Source of the DNA: Acephala macrosclerotiorum | Lineage: Eukaryota; Ascomycota; Leotiomycetes; Helotiales; Mollisiaceae | Direction: 5' to 3' | Assembly: GCA_014904845.1 (NCBI GenBank) | Contig: MU119300.1 | Location: 117,451 to 181,450 of the forward strand | DNA length: 64,000 bases | Part shown: piece after piece, positions 10,989-23,706 of the stretch | How positions within the stretch are numbered: the stretch's first letter is position 1 | How the letters are laid out: the number at the start of each line of letters is the position of its first letter | Position numbers and translations under genes: made by a program | The notes under the pieces: generated by a model | The model's input: the letters and a program-made list of their open reading frames with translations, nothing else | What the model was told of the DNA's origin: nothing | The model's database searches: none

Positions 10989-11807
10989 ACATTTATGGAT
11001 GCGGGCAACGGCTGCCAACGTCCCCTGGTGCCCTTTCCCCGTCATGTTCGTCATCCTTTCGTAATCGCTAGAAATGATTCTCGATCATCAGTCTTCATCG
11101 GCTTCCTGACCTCTTCTCGATTCCATTCGATTGATGCTTCTTCTCGAGATTTATTTCTTGTGGCACAATCGTTGGGTCTCTCTTTCCGGTATTGGCGAGA
11201 GTGAGACATCGTCAAGCCATATGGCATTTAAAGGCTCTTGGCAACACAAGGTTGATAAAACATCTCCAGCCTTTTTGAATCCATTCTCGCCGATACTCTT
11301 CTTTCAGATCACAGCTGAACATTCCTTGGACGTAGCCTTATCTGGTACCGCCTTGCGGTAACTCCTGCCTCCTGTGACAGCGAGGGCTTGACTCAGACAT
11401 TACACCACATTGTTCCAGACACGTGAAAGAAAAAACAATATTTCCATTCAGCAATTTTACGGTCTGGCCAACTTTGCAAATCTGGAGCACTAAATCCCGA
11501 CGCATCTCAACGAACTTCTAATATTTCCAATCGATCGACTGTCCGGTCCTTACACCTACGAGCTGTCCTACCATCCAATTGACTGGTTATGGTAATCGTT
11601 GAGACAAGAAGGAAAGGTCGAGTGCTTCTGGAGGGACACTGGTTGGACTCGACATCGACACCGGAGAATTTATGAAGTGCTTTGCCTGGATCGAATCGGC
11701 CGTGCAGGCACTGTATGTTGCCTGATCAATCCATTCGGAGCGTGTACTGATATCCTTCCAGAGCGCATGACAGCAAAGGCGGTCAACGGAAGGATGATCA
11801 CAAGGAG
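10989..11807. other. intergenic, no gene seen
   Basis: No coding frame is supported; this holds the 3' end of the previous gene and the promoter of the next. Confidence 0.4.
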
Positions 11808-13253
11808 ATGAGCAGGCCGCAGACACAGCAGGGCGATGAAGTCAAGATCAAGCAAATCGAGGTGTTTGTGCCTTCGCCTACGGTAGCGTCTCTGCCAGCT
11901 GCAGTCAAGACTTCGACGGAGAAGTTGCATCTCGAATGCAAGACCGATACCTGGAACGACTCCGACTCTTCAGCAGAGACGGCAGTATCAGATAAAGCGA
12001 ACCGGCTAACAATTCGTCCTATATCGGAAGAGGATCTGCCAGTAAAGAGCACCAGAAAGATTTCCGACAGGTCATCCAGGACCATGGCGAATGCTAAAGA
12101 AGCACTCTATGATTCCTCCTTGGCTTTTGACTACAATCCCGCGGTTGTAGCCTACGTTTCAAGCGGCAAGATACAAAGCACAAGGACATTAAGGCGGCGG
12201 AATATGAGCTCCTCATCTACCATCTTCAAGAACTCACTTCTCGCACCAATCACCATAATTGTCACCACACCCGAGGAACAGATCCCTTCACCACCACCGA
12301 CCTCTGATTCGTCGTATCCGCAAAATCCGTTCAACCAAATACGGGCTCACCGACAGTCCACATCTCTTCCTGGATCACAGCGGACCAGCTTATCCTCACC
12401 GAACTCCCAATTCCTCATCCCAAATCACAACTTTCTCATGCCCCCGACCGAACAACAGATCAGCGCCAGTAAACTGCGAAAAGCAAAGGAATTCCGAGAG
12501 ATCCGGAAATTCCTCATCACCTTCATGAATATCAAAGGCGACCAATTTCCAAAGAAGCTCCGAATTAAAATGATGGAAATGTATTGCATCACTGAAGCAG
12601 ACCTCTCTCCAGAAACAGTCGCGAAATTCAACGACTCGGAAATCCGAGATGAAGGTGTAGCCTTGGAACAGCTTGGCATCTCAGAAGAAAGCACAGATGC
12701 AGACGATCTCAGGATGCTCCGGATGATGTTCACAAGTCAGATCCCAGTTGTGACGCCGACGAGGGAACAGGCGGCCGTGAATACGATTCCGTTACCGAGA
12801 GCAAGGAAGCAGAGCCTTGGTGCGAGACGAGCCGAATCGAGGAACGAGGATGGGTCATTTGATTGGTTAAGTCCATTGATTACAACAACACCAATGATGG
12901 CGCCACCCCTCGACAGTCCTCCTCCACGACCAGAACATAAGCTGAGCCACTCTTCATCGATGCCGAACATGAAACCGATTCAGGAAAACGACACTCCTGT
13001 TCCAAGCATACCCGCTTCATACAGTAATGCACTCGCTCAATCGAAAAGGGGGAGAAATAGCACCTTGTCGGAAGGAACCACGACGAGTCCCGTCCCTATC
13101 GAGACCAAGCTGAAGGTCTTGGATCAGCAGACTAGGGTTAAGCGCGGCAACATCGTCTCGGCAGCCTTTGGCTCCATTCGAGAAGCGATCTCGGCATCGA
13201 AGGCGAGCAAGGCAGCTGAGAAAAGGAGACTGTTGAAAGATGCCATCCTGTAG
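11808..13253 (+). CDS. disordered fungal protein of unknown function
   Basis: One uninterrupted frame of 481 codons starts at ATG 11808. The protein is mostly low-complexity and rich in Ser, Thr and Pro (for example ISEEDLPVKSTRKISDRSSR and PPLDSPPPRPEHKLSHSSS). One folded-looking island spans about residues 215-310 (KLRKAKEFREIRKFLITFMN...LRIKMMEMYCITEADLSPE), predominantly helical and charged. The C-terminus is helical and basic (AFGSIREAISASKASKAAEKRRLL). No catalytic motif, membrane segment or zinc finger is visible. Many Ser/Thr-Pro sites suggest a phosphorylated regulatory or scaffold protein, which is inference. Confidence 0.7.
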   Translation: MSRPQTQQGDEVKIKQIEVFVPSPTVASLPAAVKTSTEKLHLECKTDTWNDSDSSAETAVSDKANRLTIRPISEEDLPVKSTRKISDRSSRTMANAKEALYDSSLAFDYNPAVVAYVSSGKIQSTRTLRRRNMSSSSTIFKNSLLAPITIIVTTPEEQIPSPPPTSDSSYPQNPFNQIRAHRQSTSLPGSQRTSLSSPNSQFLIPNHNFLMPPTEQQISASKLRKAKEFREIRKFLITFMNIKGDQFPKKLRIKMMEMYCITEADLSPETVAKFNDSEIRDEGVALEQLGISEESTDADDLRMLRMMFTSQIPVVTPTREQAAVNTIPLPRARKQSLGARRAESRNEDGSFDWLSPLITTTPMMAPPLDSPPPRPEHKLSHSSSMPNMKPIQENDTPVPSIPASYSNALAQSKRGRNSTLSEGTTTSPVPIETKLKVLDQQTRVKRGNIVSAAFGSIREAISASKASKAAEKRRLLKDAIL

Positions 13254-14608
13254 CCTCCTCACATCCAGCCCGCTCTCGATCATTACGTTGGGAGCACAGT
13301 CTCCGAGCTGAACGCGACACGACATTTCCTTGTTTATTTGAACTAGCGAGCAAGCGATTGAGCGATTGAGCAGCATGAACATATCACATCGTACCACACC
13401 ATACCCAACAAACTTTGCTATTTGCCCCTCTTTTGCTAGCATGGATACATACTACGGCATTCTCGGTGTTTTGGAGCCTGGAAATGGAATTTTAATTCCT
13501 CATTGGCATTTATTTATTTACTTGTTTGAGGATATTATTGCATGGTGTTTGTTTAGGTGGGTTGAAGGAGTTGAGAAGGTGACATAAGATAGGATTACAT
13601 AATTTGCTACTTGCGCAGCTGGCTAGGAAAGACGGAGTTGTATGAGATTTCGTGTATATAGATACCCTTGCATAGGTCTGATGAGAATGGATGTTGGTGG
13701 TAAGATCATGATTTACGCTCACTCTGAACTTGGTGATGTAATTGAGGGGGGGAAGGCTTAAGTGGGACTGTTAGGTCTTCAAGTGAATGAATAGTCTTCA
13801 AAGGGAGCAGTACTTACCCAAGCCTCTTGCTGAGTTTTAGACACGCGGGTGCCTAGAAGGGTTGGCAGAAGTCCAGGACGAGAAAGGACGTGGAGATGCA
13901 TGTAAACTAACAGAATAAATATTCTTTAGAGCTGCGAGGTCGGTTCTTCGTTGAACATTTCACAATCCCGAATACTCAAAATTCAAAATACTATACTCTG
14001 ATAACAGAACGTTAGATTTTAATCAATCATCCTCCATTGACGCAAGTTATAAGAAGAAAAGAGACATTGCAGGTCAGAAATCCGCAGCTATTAGAGCGTG
14101 GATGGATGGAGCACGTGATGGCTCTGAAAGGTGATGATTCTGCGGGATTTATAGTTATACTTGTAATTGTATGTACCTAGACGCCTCGATTTTGGAGAAC
14201 TTCTGGTAACTAGATTCTGAGGCTGTAAGGAGGAGGTTGACAATGGGGGAAGGAGACTGGATCGCAAGGATAAGTGGTTCGCGTGATTGGCGTTGAGGTG
14301 TGAGAGTGGGACTTGGAAGGGTGATTTTGAAGAATTGTGGTGTATTTGAAGTGAAGGTAAAACTTATTGGATGGATTGAGGGTTCGGGAATTTCGTTTGA
14401 GGGACTTTGGCGGGTCATAAGCTTTTAGAAAGGACTCAAAATATATATTTTAAATCATTGCAATGTATGAACTTGGATAGATTTGGGGTTCATGAATTCA
14501 ATTTTGAGGACGTTGGCGTATTAACAAGTTCTCAGACGGGGACCATTGTATTTCACGATACTAATCTGACATCTAATTGGTGACAACTATCTACTGCATG
14601 TATCAACA
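13254..14608. other. intergenic, convergent gene ends
   Basis: Two converging genes end here. No ORF with protein-like composition was found. The sequence turns AT-rich after 13900. Confidence 0.4.
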
Positions 14609-17011
14609 TCACTTCTTTTCCGCCGCCTCTATTCTCTTTGCCCACTCCTCTCTTGCCTTACGTCTCCGCTCTTGGTATGCCCGCATCTTGATCAATGCCT
14701 CGCCTTCCACGTTACTAGACAATAGCCCTGTCTCCCTCTTCCCCTCCTTCCAATACGCCGTCCAACGCTTCTTGCATGCATCATACATCTGCATGATCTG
14801 GACACGGACAATCTCGGAAACGGCATCAACAGGGAACTCGACTGGGGCACTCGGATCTATCAAGAGTTTCATCACTTCCTCGATGCAGATCTCCTTCGGT
14901 GTCTTGTCCTTGAAGGTGCCGCTCTCCACAATGTATTCAGTGAGGTCAGGGCCGGGAAACCGCTTCGAATTCGACATCATAAACCAATCGTTGCAACAGG
15001 CATTCCAGATGAACTGTCTCTTGACTACGAATCCATCGATCCACTTTTCGAGTTCTTCCCTAGCCTGTATCTCCACTTCGGTCCTCATGCTCAGTGGCGG
15101 TACTCTGGGGTCATCTTTGATGAGTATTTCTACTGCAGCAGTAGCCATGGCACCCAGAGGTGGAGTTGTGATCTTCTGCTTGCAGAATCTGCAGTTACAA
15201 GACAGAATACCCAAACCTCTCATCGTGATCTTTCGCTTATAATATGGCTCATTTTCGGCACAGAAGCTTAAGGTAATTGCCTCCCCAGCTTTGATGTCCC
15301 TCGCCGCAGCAACGATTATGGTTCCGTTTGTCGTGAAAGCATATACTGCATTTGGATCGCAGCTATGCTGAATGAGACTAGCGATCAAGTACAATGCTTT
15401 ACCCGGATTGTCGTCTGGAAGTCCCCAAGAATTGCTGCTCCAGCGCTTATCAAGCGCCGAACATCTGCAGAACTTTCCATTTTGGATGCAGCGGCACACG
15501 GAGCGTAGAGCCATGAATTGTTGATATTTTTCCGAGTTGATCTTAGACAACATTGCAATGTATCCTTCTTGGCGAAGTTTGTTCTTCTCGAGTAGGCTTA
15601 CTTTGTCGTTGCCTTCGGGTCGGCGGAGGAAGTATGCTTCCCGAAAGATTTCCTGGGAGTATTTGATATCTTTCTTGGCGAAGACGGAGGGAGTGGCCTT
15701 CTTGGTCTCATCATGTTTTTGAATTTCGATGAGGTCGTTATCCTTAGTAGCTTAGGTATGTTAGTCATTGAGTAAATGTAATCGGAGAGGACAACTTACC
15801 GATCGTCCACTCGCCGTTCTTGATTCCCGCGAATGCAGAAAACACAGCTTGGCACAGGCTCATAGTAACATGTCTCCTCTTAGCTTTGGCCTTGAGGATC
15901 TTGCGAGGCGCTCGATTCTCACTGGGACTCTGAGGCAGTTCGTCGCTGTCTTCGTCGTGTTGAAATGTTCTTTTGGCGGTAATTTGTCGAGTTAATCGTT
16001 TCATATCTGCCGCCTTCTTAGCTTCCTTCTCCGCAGCTTGAGCAGCCTTCGCTGGATCATTGGCGATCTCCAGTTTCTTTTTCTTTTGGGCTTCTCTCTT
16101 CTTCTGGTTCCTCTCGTAGTTTGGGCCCCTCTGATAGGAAGTACGCCAAAACTTATCTGCGCCATCGCTAAACGGTTGATCGTCCTCCTTGGTGACAAGA
16201 ATATTCAAGGCTTCTTTGAAGCTTGAAACGTTTCTACCTACCAGAGCTGCAGCTCTTTCGGACCATTGGTCAAGCAGAGGCTTCTGGACCGCATTATCAG
16301 ATATTGAGAGTCTGTTAGTGGGCATTAGCTTTAGAATCGACAATAGGAGTAGGAGAAGAGATACCCTTCAAATACTTCGAGGCAGTTTCCAGCAGAGCCA
16401 TGGATGGCGGGATCATGAATATGCTTCTTCTTCTTCACCATATCCCGCCCAACATGTTTCCAGGGGCCGAAATTATTGTGCGAAACGACGGGAAGAGCTG
16501 GGATCTCGCATGCTCGTTGGCGCATGACTGATTGGTAGGCACGCTTCTTGTACACCTTTTCTTGGCGTCTTTGCCCGCGGAATCGTGCCATCTTTGCGTG
16601 GCGTGCTGCCATTGATAACTTCTCGTGCTTATGCACCCCGCTCAGCATGTGGATCCTCTTCAACTCTGTACGGGTTATCATGTTTTCCAACTTCGAGGCC
16701 TCGCTAACTTGAGCCCTCCGAAGTCTCTTCTCCTCAGACTTCTTGACCTCCAAGTTTGCCTTCTCAATCTCCTCTGGTGTTCTATCGAAGTAGGTGTAAA
16801 GAGATCTGATATTGACCTTGGGGTCAGGCATGGGGTATGCTGTAGCCATAAGCAATGTCGGTTGCTGAAAGATCCATGATCTGCGTGATTCATGCGGTAC
16901 GAGGGAAGCCCAGATCTCTTTGCTGAATATGGGTGCCAGGGGATCGACCTTTTCAAGAGTCGTGCCACTTTGATCGTGCAGCGATGCTTGAGGTGTTCCG
17001 GAGTCTGCCAT
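14609..17011 (-). CDS. SET-domain protein, 766 residues
   Basis: Three exons: 17011-16365, 16311-15800 and 15750-14609. The introns are 53 and 49 nt and all phases match. The first 375 residues are basic and helical (KREAQKKKKLEIAND, KEAKKAADMKRL). The SET domain follows: SET-N at about 380-440 (NGEWTIATKDNDLIEIQK...FAKKDI), an insert with a CRC...CRC cysteine pair, then the catalytic core at about 505-555 with HSCDPNA (in place of the usual NHSC) and GEAITLSFC. A post-SET CNCRFC lies near 570. The split SET with a Cys insert resembles SMYD/SET5-like lysine methyltransferases. The substrate may be histone or non-histone protein. The long basic N-terminus is not typical and may target nucleic acid or nucleolus. 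ATG 17011 (MADSGTPQ) is preferred over two upstream in-frame ATGs. Confidence 0.8.
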
Positions 17012-17317
17012 GTCGTATGTATGCATCAGAGAACATGCAAACAATGCGGGACAGAAAAAAGATCACCACCAAAGGATGTTCAAAGGTAGTTGGAGTTGAA
17101 AGAAATCTTCTGTGCGCTGATCTAGATTTTATCTTCCACTAGTGTTCTTTTGATAAAGTCGGCATGGAATAACTACTTCCACCGATACTACCTTCGGATT
17201 ATACCGTTGAAGACGAGCCGGAACTGGGTAGTGTTCACAGAGGAGCCGAAGTCGGTCGGATCTGATGGTGATGATCCATTCATAATGGCCTATGTATAAA
17301 GCTATTGTTGTTTGTGC

Positions 17318-18815
17318 TCAAGGTTCGTAAGGGGACTGCGCTCTTGATCCTGTCATAGCAACACCTCCATCCCAGGTCACAAGAATAGGGTCTTCGAGCC
17401 TTACTCCAAAGCCAACACCTTTGTCTAGCTTCTTAGCTTGATCGGTGGTAACATATATCCCCTGTTTCAGTCAGCATCCTTCCTTCCAACTCGACACGAA
17501 TACTTACTGGCTCATTAGTAACCACCTCTCCCACTTTTAGCCTCTCGCTATTTGCGCCATTGAGATATGGATGCTCGTGCATCTCCAGGCCAAGGCCATG
17601 CCCAAGTCGATGGGTATAGAACTCCCCAAAGCTAGCATCTGTAATGACCTTCCGAGACGCAGCGTCAACAACAGAGCAAGTCTCGTTGGCATTCATGTGT
17701 TCGACGGCAGCTGCTTGAGCTGCTTGAACGGTCTTCCAAACATACATAAGCTCCTTGCTGACTTTTGACTCTGATGACAATATGGTCCGAGTAACATCGC
17801 TGCCATAGTCGTGCAACTTCGATCCGATATCAATCAAGACGAACTCTCCATCCTTCAAAGTCTTTCCAGAAGTTCCACCATGTGGGCTTGCAGCTTGCTC
17901 TCCAAAAAGAACAATGGCCCAGTACCCCTTCCCGACGCCTGCCTTAGAGAACAAAGTCGAAGCCGCGTTAAATATTGCCTCTTGGGTCATGCCAATCTTG
18001 ATGGTCTTCTGTAAGGACCGGATAAGCTGGAGTGTGAACATGTTGATGCCTCGGAGAATGGCTAGCTCAGCTTCCGTCTTGACAGAACGGAGAGATTGGA
18101 TGGTGTCAGACATTGGTACAATTTCTACTCCTGTTGCTTGGATACCGGCTGCTATCATGAAGCGGACGTGTTCGTCGAGCATGACTTTCCGGTAGCTCGT
18201 TTCCCTTTTCAGCACTTCATATGGAGACTCTTCCTCCTTCCACTCAATTACTTTCTTTTCCTCGAATACCATGTCCAAACCAGCGACGCGACCAAGCTCG
18301 AACTTTGGCACCAAGTACGAGAATTGGCCATCTCTGTCTAGAATCATCAAGAAAGGACGTTCTGAAAGTTCGAACGAACCGGAGATGTTGGCATAGTAGC
18401 TTGAGGAGGCAGAAGGTTCTGCAATGAAAGCATCAACCCCTGCTTCGGAGAGAGCGGCTGCAAGTTTGGACTGCCTTTTTAGAAACTCATCACGAGTGAT
18501 GGAAGGAACATCGAGGAGGTGCACGTGCTCTTTGAGGATTTTCCAGGCATTGTCCTCCAGGACTCGAGTTGCATCATACGAGTCATGCATGAACCTTGGA
18601 ACCATGTATAGAACAAGTAACATCATGACACCGGCGAGAGATAACAAAGCCAGGCTGATTACTTCGAATGCAATCTTCTGCCATTTTCGTGCTTTCCTAC
18701 GTCTTTGCTTGTAGGTGCTTTTAGACGCACTAATCGGGGGTAGAAGGGGCTGGCGATCGTCTTTCTCGGAGGTGCATTGATACATTGTAGAATCTATTTT
18801 GTTTGGATGCTGCAT
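17318..18815 (-). CDS. membrane-anchored M24 (Xaa-Pro) metallopeptidase
   Basis: Exon 1 (18815-17508) and exon 2 (17461-17318) flank a 46-nt phase-0 intron, giving 483 residues. This is a creatinase/prolidase-fold enzyme that removes N-terminal residues before proline or cleaves related substrates. The M24 metal ligands are visible: LIDIGSKLHDYGSDVTRT (two Asp), RLGHGLGLEMHEHPYL (His), TNEP joined by splicing to GIYV (Glu) and GVRLEDP (Glu). The usual N-terminal creatinase-like domain precedes them. Unusually, a basic stretch (YKQRRRKARKWQK) leads into a hydrophobic segment (FEVISLALLSLAGVMMLLVLYM), so this should be a type II membrane or secretory-pathway protein, not the cytosolic form. The frame is open upstream to 18896, but only through a GTG; ATG 18785 is a second candidate start. 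Confidence 0.85.
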
Positions 18816-21533
18816 GATGTTGGTTCGTTCTGTAGTGGTCGGGCAAAGTCCTGTTGCTATGTCCTTTTGGAGGAGTGTGGTAAGTAATAAGACCACCGAC
18901 CAAGATAGAGAATGTTGTCTGTAGGCTCAGGTGTGGAAATATAGAGGATTGATACTTACGAGCAAGATCCACGAGACGATTTAGAAAGACAAAGGAGCTC
19001 CGATGTGTCTGCGACTATCATCTAGTACCGCGGCACGACTTCTGCAGCTGAGGGACGAGCATGAGTTGGAGAACAACAGATAAGATCAAGATATGCAAAG
19101 ACGCTTCAAGATCTATCGTGTATCCTCTGCTCCATTCAGAAATAAAGAAGATGGAGTGAGCAGGTTCTGTTGTGGTCCTTGTGGCGTTGACAAAAGGTAT
19201 GGGAGAGTGGGGGTTGGTGAAGTGAGGTCGGGCAATTAGCGTGTGCCAAGAAAGGCAGGAGCACAGCGCCGGATCATCACGTGAACCACTGGAAGTCGAG
19301 GCCAAGATCTTTTCATCTACCTATCGCAGGATCATTAATGGAAGGAGGTCAAAATAAGTCTGCGAAGTGAGATGTTGCGAAACATTTTTTGTTGAATTAC
19401 TCCAGTCTACCGAATTTGGTACGTATGTATGTATGTTACGTCCTCCACAACGCTTGTCAATCCTCCCACGTCGCACCACTTCCTTCATAATCGCTCTTCC
19501 CTACTCCAAGTTCTCTTTTATCATCAGAGACTATGAGGCAATATGAAAGAACCTAGACTGGTAGCTACTTAGTCCCGTACAAACGTTCGAGATCTCTCAA
19601 TCTAAAGTAATCTGGTGCCGAAGCGCAAGTGCCAGCAACAACAGCACTATCCAATAAAAACTCTTACCTGTGCGCGATGCTTTCTGTTCAGACTTTCTCT
19701 TATCCCAACAATAACCTAGCAGTAGCAAAAAATCCAGTCCTACTAGCATGGCTTGATTCAAGATCAAGCAATATCTCAAAGCAAATCGACCATCTGCAAG
19801 CACGTACGAGAAAGCTTGGGAGAAATGGTGAGTACATCGATGGATTGCCCAATTCGATGATTGATGAGTACATCGGAAAAGAACGCAATCTGGACGGGTC
19901 GGCATAGCTTTCAATCGACGAAACTCAAGACATGGTGGTAGGTCTCTCTTTCTCTTGATCCCCTCGTCGGAAACAGAGTGTGAAGCTCGACTGGCAGCGG
20001 CGACTGCTAATGCAAAAACGGGCAAATTTCAATTGACGTTTTGAGGCGCTAGGACAATGGTGAACTCATCATTTAAATTTATGTAGTTCTTCCTGGAATC
20101 ATGTTTATGGAAGAAAATGAAGCCGTGGCGAGAACGCCCAGAGTTTCCAGTCGGAGACCCAGAGCTCTTCGCGAGCATTAAAGGAGCTCCCGGGTACCGC
20201 ACAAGTTGTGGAACTGAAGTCTAGTTATGGTGCAGGGCAGCTTCAAGCCTAGATCATGGTGAAAGTGGCGGAGATCTAACGAGCTCAGCATAAATGTGTC
20301 TGTAAACAAATTACTACCTTGTAATTTAAGGAACTGTAGAAGATGGCAGAGGTAACGGTCTAAGGCGAACATGAAGGACTTGTAGAGAGGACCATTGTCA
20401 GAGCGTGGGTGAATACAGAAGCAAGAAATATCCAACTTAAGAAGGGGACGCTGGACAGGTATGTGTTTACCGTTCACCTTTTTCCGTCTCAAATGGAAAC
20501 GTGAAACGACTGTATGCATCAATTCCGAGAGCAATTGTCTGTAATTTGAGAATGTTGTCGCCAAAAGCATGATGTTTCAGAAATATGAATGTCCTCGGCT
20601 TCGAGAGGGCAGTGCGTTGCAGTGCCTCAAACATCAACTACAGAGCATGAGCATGGCATTCAAAAAATGGTTCAGAGATGGCGATATTATTGTCTGGAGA
20701 CCGGACGGGCTTTCGAATATCTCTATGTGCAACTGGGGTTTTCTAACAAGGACGAGAGTCTGAAAGGCCATGTCAGAATATCAATCGTACATCATCTCAG
20801 ACGATTTACAAGAACAAATAAGCCTTTGGATATCTGAAATAGGAGGAAACATATCATAGCTGGGACCAGAGCATAATATGCACGGGTTTATTGCCAAAAG
20901 CTATCATTTTCACGCCAAGAATCTGAACCAGTCTGGGTGTCGTGAAACATTGAGAGGGGAACATTGCCTATGTAAACTCCGACTACGTGCATACCAGAAA
21001 TTGAATAGGAGACGGTGATTGGAATACACTCGAGACTCTGAGCAAAACATCTGGAGTCACGAGTGAAGCACTGAAAGGCTGAAAGGCCAAAACCAGTTAC
21101 AACCGAGCGTCGGCAAAATGCTCTCTTGACACGTGATCGAGGAGCTAGTTACTGTAGCCCACAATGTCGCGTTTCCTCCGAGGAAGTCGCGTCCTGCTGC
21201 ACTTCACCCTCTCTAGACCACCGCAAACACACAGAAACCTTTACTAAAATCATTCTAGTGCTTGTCTTAATCCTAATAATACGCGTTACGACGCGTTCCT
21301 GCCCTCTTTCAGTACCCTGTCCAGAAATTGGCGCCCACCTGAAGTTTCGAACTCGAAGTTGAACCCCTCACCCTTGAGACACCCAACTAGCTACCTTTTG
21401 TTCGGTCGACATTATTGGCGATTATTGCGAATCTTCGATTTAGATTTCGAATTTCGAATTTCGAGCTCCGAACTCCGAATTTGAGCCTGAACGCCTCCGT
21501 ATTGAGGAACAACCCAGCTAAGACAACAGCAAG
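18816..21533. other. 2.7 kb gene-poor region; MBP1 promoter at right
   Basis: No gene is supported on either strand. The longest frames (for example 19597-20025 minus) depend on non-ATG starts and have no family features. Bases 21240-21530 form the promoter and leader of the downstream APSES gene. Confidence 0.4.
21281..21296. promoter_or_regulatory. two MCB (ACGCGT) boxes upstream of MBP1 homologue
   Basis: Two perfect palindromic ACGCGT hexamers stand at 21281-21286 and 21291-21296, exactly 10 bp apart and about 240 bp before the ATG of the MBP1-like gene. ACGCGT is the known binding site of MBF (Mbp1-Swi6), so autoregulation is suggested. Confidence 0.6.
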
Positions 21534-23706
21534 ATGGTTTCCAAAGCAGGCGGACCGGGGGTCTACAGCGCTACGTATTCCAATGTATATCTTCGTCTTT
21601 AAATGGGCTTGGGAGGTGGTGCTGACGTTCTAAAGATACCTGTCTATGAATACCAGTTTGGTGAAGGCTTGAAGGAGCACGGTATGCTCGCCGAACTCCC
21701 GCATGATTCGGAGAACATACTCTGACATCTGCGAATAGTTATGCGACGTCGTGGCGACGATTGGATTAATGCGACGCACATCTTGAAAGCTGCTGGTTTC
21801 GACAAACCTGCTAGAACAAGAATTCTCGAGCGAGAGGTGCAGAAAGAGAAACACGAGAAGGTCCAAGGTGGATATGGCAAATACCAAGGTGGGATGAACT
21901 ACATGCTATAACGTGGCGATACTGATGTTAGGAAGGCACCTGGGTCCCCCTCGAGCAGGGCGAAGCTCTAGCCCAACGCAACAATGTCTACGAGAAGCTC
22001 CGGACAATCTTCGAATTCATCCCAGGCAACCTGAGCCCACCTCCCGCCCCGAAGCATACTACCGCCAAACCTAAGCTCCCGAAGAAGCCTGCCGTTCCAA
22101 AATGGGGAAACAGTGAGTTCTCAACAGACACTAGCAGAGCAGCGCTAACAGCATAGAACCAGTGGCCGCACCTGCTCGTGCGATGGTAGATGATGACTAT
22201 GACAATATCAGCGCACAGTTGAACGACGATGAGAGCATGGCGGATGATGCGACTGTTGCCTCAGCTTCCTTTATGGCGGAGGATGACCGATATGATATGT
22301 CACAGCAATCCACTGGCCACAGGAAACGCAAGCGGGAGGAACAAATTGAGAGTGCAACTCAGCGAGACCATATGCTCTATTCCGACGAACTTCTCGACTA
22401 CTTTATGCTCTCGCATAACTCCGACCAAGTCCCCAAACCCGAACCACCTATAAACTTCCAGCCGAATTGGATCATCGATACGGACGGACACACAGCTATG
22501 CATTGGGCAGCTGCCATGGGCGATGTTGAGGTGATGAAGGAACTCAGAAGATTTGGTGCTGATTTGGCTGCACAGAATTCCCGCGGCGAGACCCCTCTCA
22601 TGCGTTCGGTGCTATTCACGAACTGTCAAGACAAGCAAACAATGCCAGCAGTGGTGAAGGAGTTGATGGGTACCATCGATTGCATTGACTTCTGTCAATC
22701 CACTGCCCTCCACCATGCAGCTGCTATGACAACAAGCCGACAAAAGCACCATTGCGCCCGCTATTACATCGATATCATCCTTAACAAGATGCAGGAAATC
22801 CTGGAGCCAGAAGCCGTTCAGCGCATTATTGACGCAAGAGATATCGAAGGCAACACTGCAATCCATATTGCCGCCAAAAACAAAGCTCGCAAGTGTGTTC
22901 GGGCTCTGATGGGTCGTGGAGCGAGAACCAACATTCCGAACGCCGACAAGGTCACTGCTGAGGAGCTGATCCAAGAGTTGAATGAAAGCCGCAAGATGGA
23001 CCGCCACCCCCAAGCTTCATCATCTCCATATGGCCCCGATTCTCGATCCCAGTATGAGATGCCAGAAGAGCCGCATGCTAGGGTTGTTCATCACATTTCC
23101 GAAGCTGCTATGTCAATTCAAGGAAGAATCGCACCTCTGATGCTTGAGAAATTCCAAGACCTGGCCAATTCTTTTGACGAAGAGCTTGTGGAGAAGGAAA
23201 CATCCGAGCGAGAAGCCAAGCGTATCTTGCAGAGCACAGTTCAAGAACTTGAGTCAGTTAGGACCCAGATTCTCGACATCACTTTTGAAAAGGAGTCACC
23301 TGATATTGCCCAGCAAGGCAAAGAGCGGCTTGCCCATGTGGAGGGCAAAGTCACGTCTTTGATCGAGCAACAGCAGAAGATGCAGCTCTGGAATAGGGTC
23401 GAGCGTGAAGTCAGTAAGACGAATGGCCACATGATGCCAAACGAAGACGATGTCGGGGAGAGAGTCATGTTGGGTAAGATGCTAGCTGAGGAGCAAAATA
23501 AGCGTCAGAATATGGTCATTCAATACAGAGATGCATTGAGTATGGCTGGTGCTGGTGAGAAAGGCGAGCAGTATAGACGACTCATCTCGAAGTGTCTAGG
23601 CACGGAGGCGGACATGATGAACGAAAATCTCGATACCCTGCTCGAGCAGCTGCAAGAAGACCAGCGAGGCCAGCAAGGGGAGACAGTCATGCCTGATGAT
23701 GCATGA
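21534..23706 (+). CDS. mbp1: APSES/ankyrin cell-cycle transcription factor, MBP1-like
   Basis: Five exons: 21534-21584, 21636-21681, 21739-21888, 21936-22112 and 22157-23706. The four introns are 44-57 nt and all phases fit; the product is 657 residues. The N-terminal APSES (KilA-N) DNA-binding domain, residues about 10-115, contains [36 protein letters not shown] and [13 protein letters not shown]. Ankyrin repeats occupy about 245-410 ([36 protein letters not shown]). A helical coiled-coil C-terminus follows. This order is that of Mbp1/Res-type subunits of the MBF complex, which binds ACGCGT boxes and drives G1/S genes. An acidic stretch ([16 protein letters not shown]) lies between the DNA-binding domain and the ankyrins. 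The acceptor of intron 3 (AAG at 21933-21935) is the one that keeps frame. Confidence 0.93.

Noticed and set aside
14577..15242. 221-codon plus-strand ORF
   Set aside because: Antisense to the SET-domain gene, whose frame and motifs are clear.
19597..20025. 142-codon minus-strand ORF with a hydrophobic C-terminus
   Set aside because: Begins with TTG, has no recognisable domain and no supporting exon structure.
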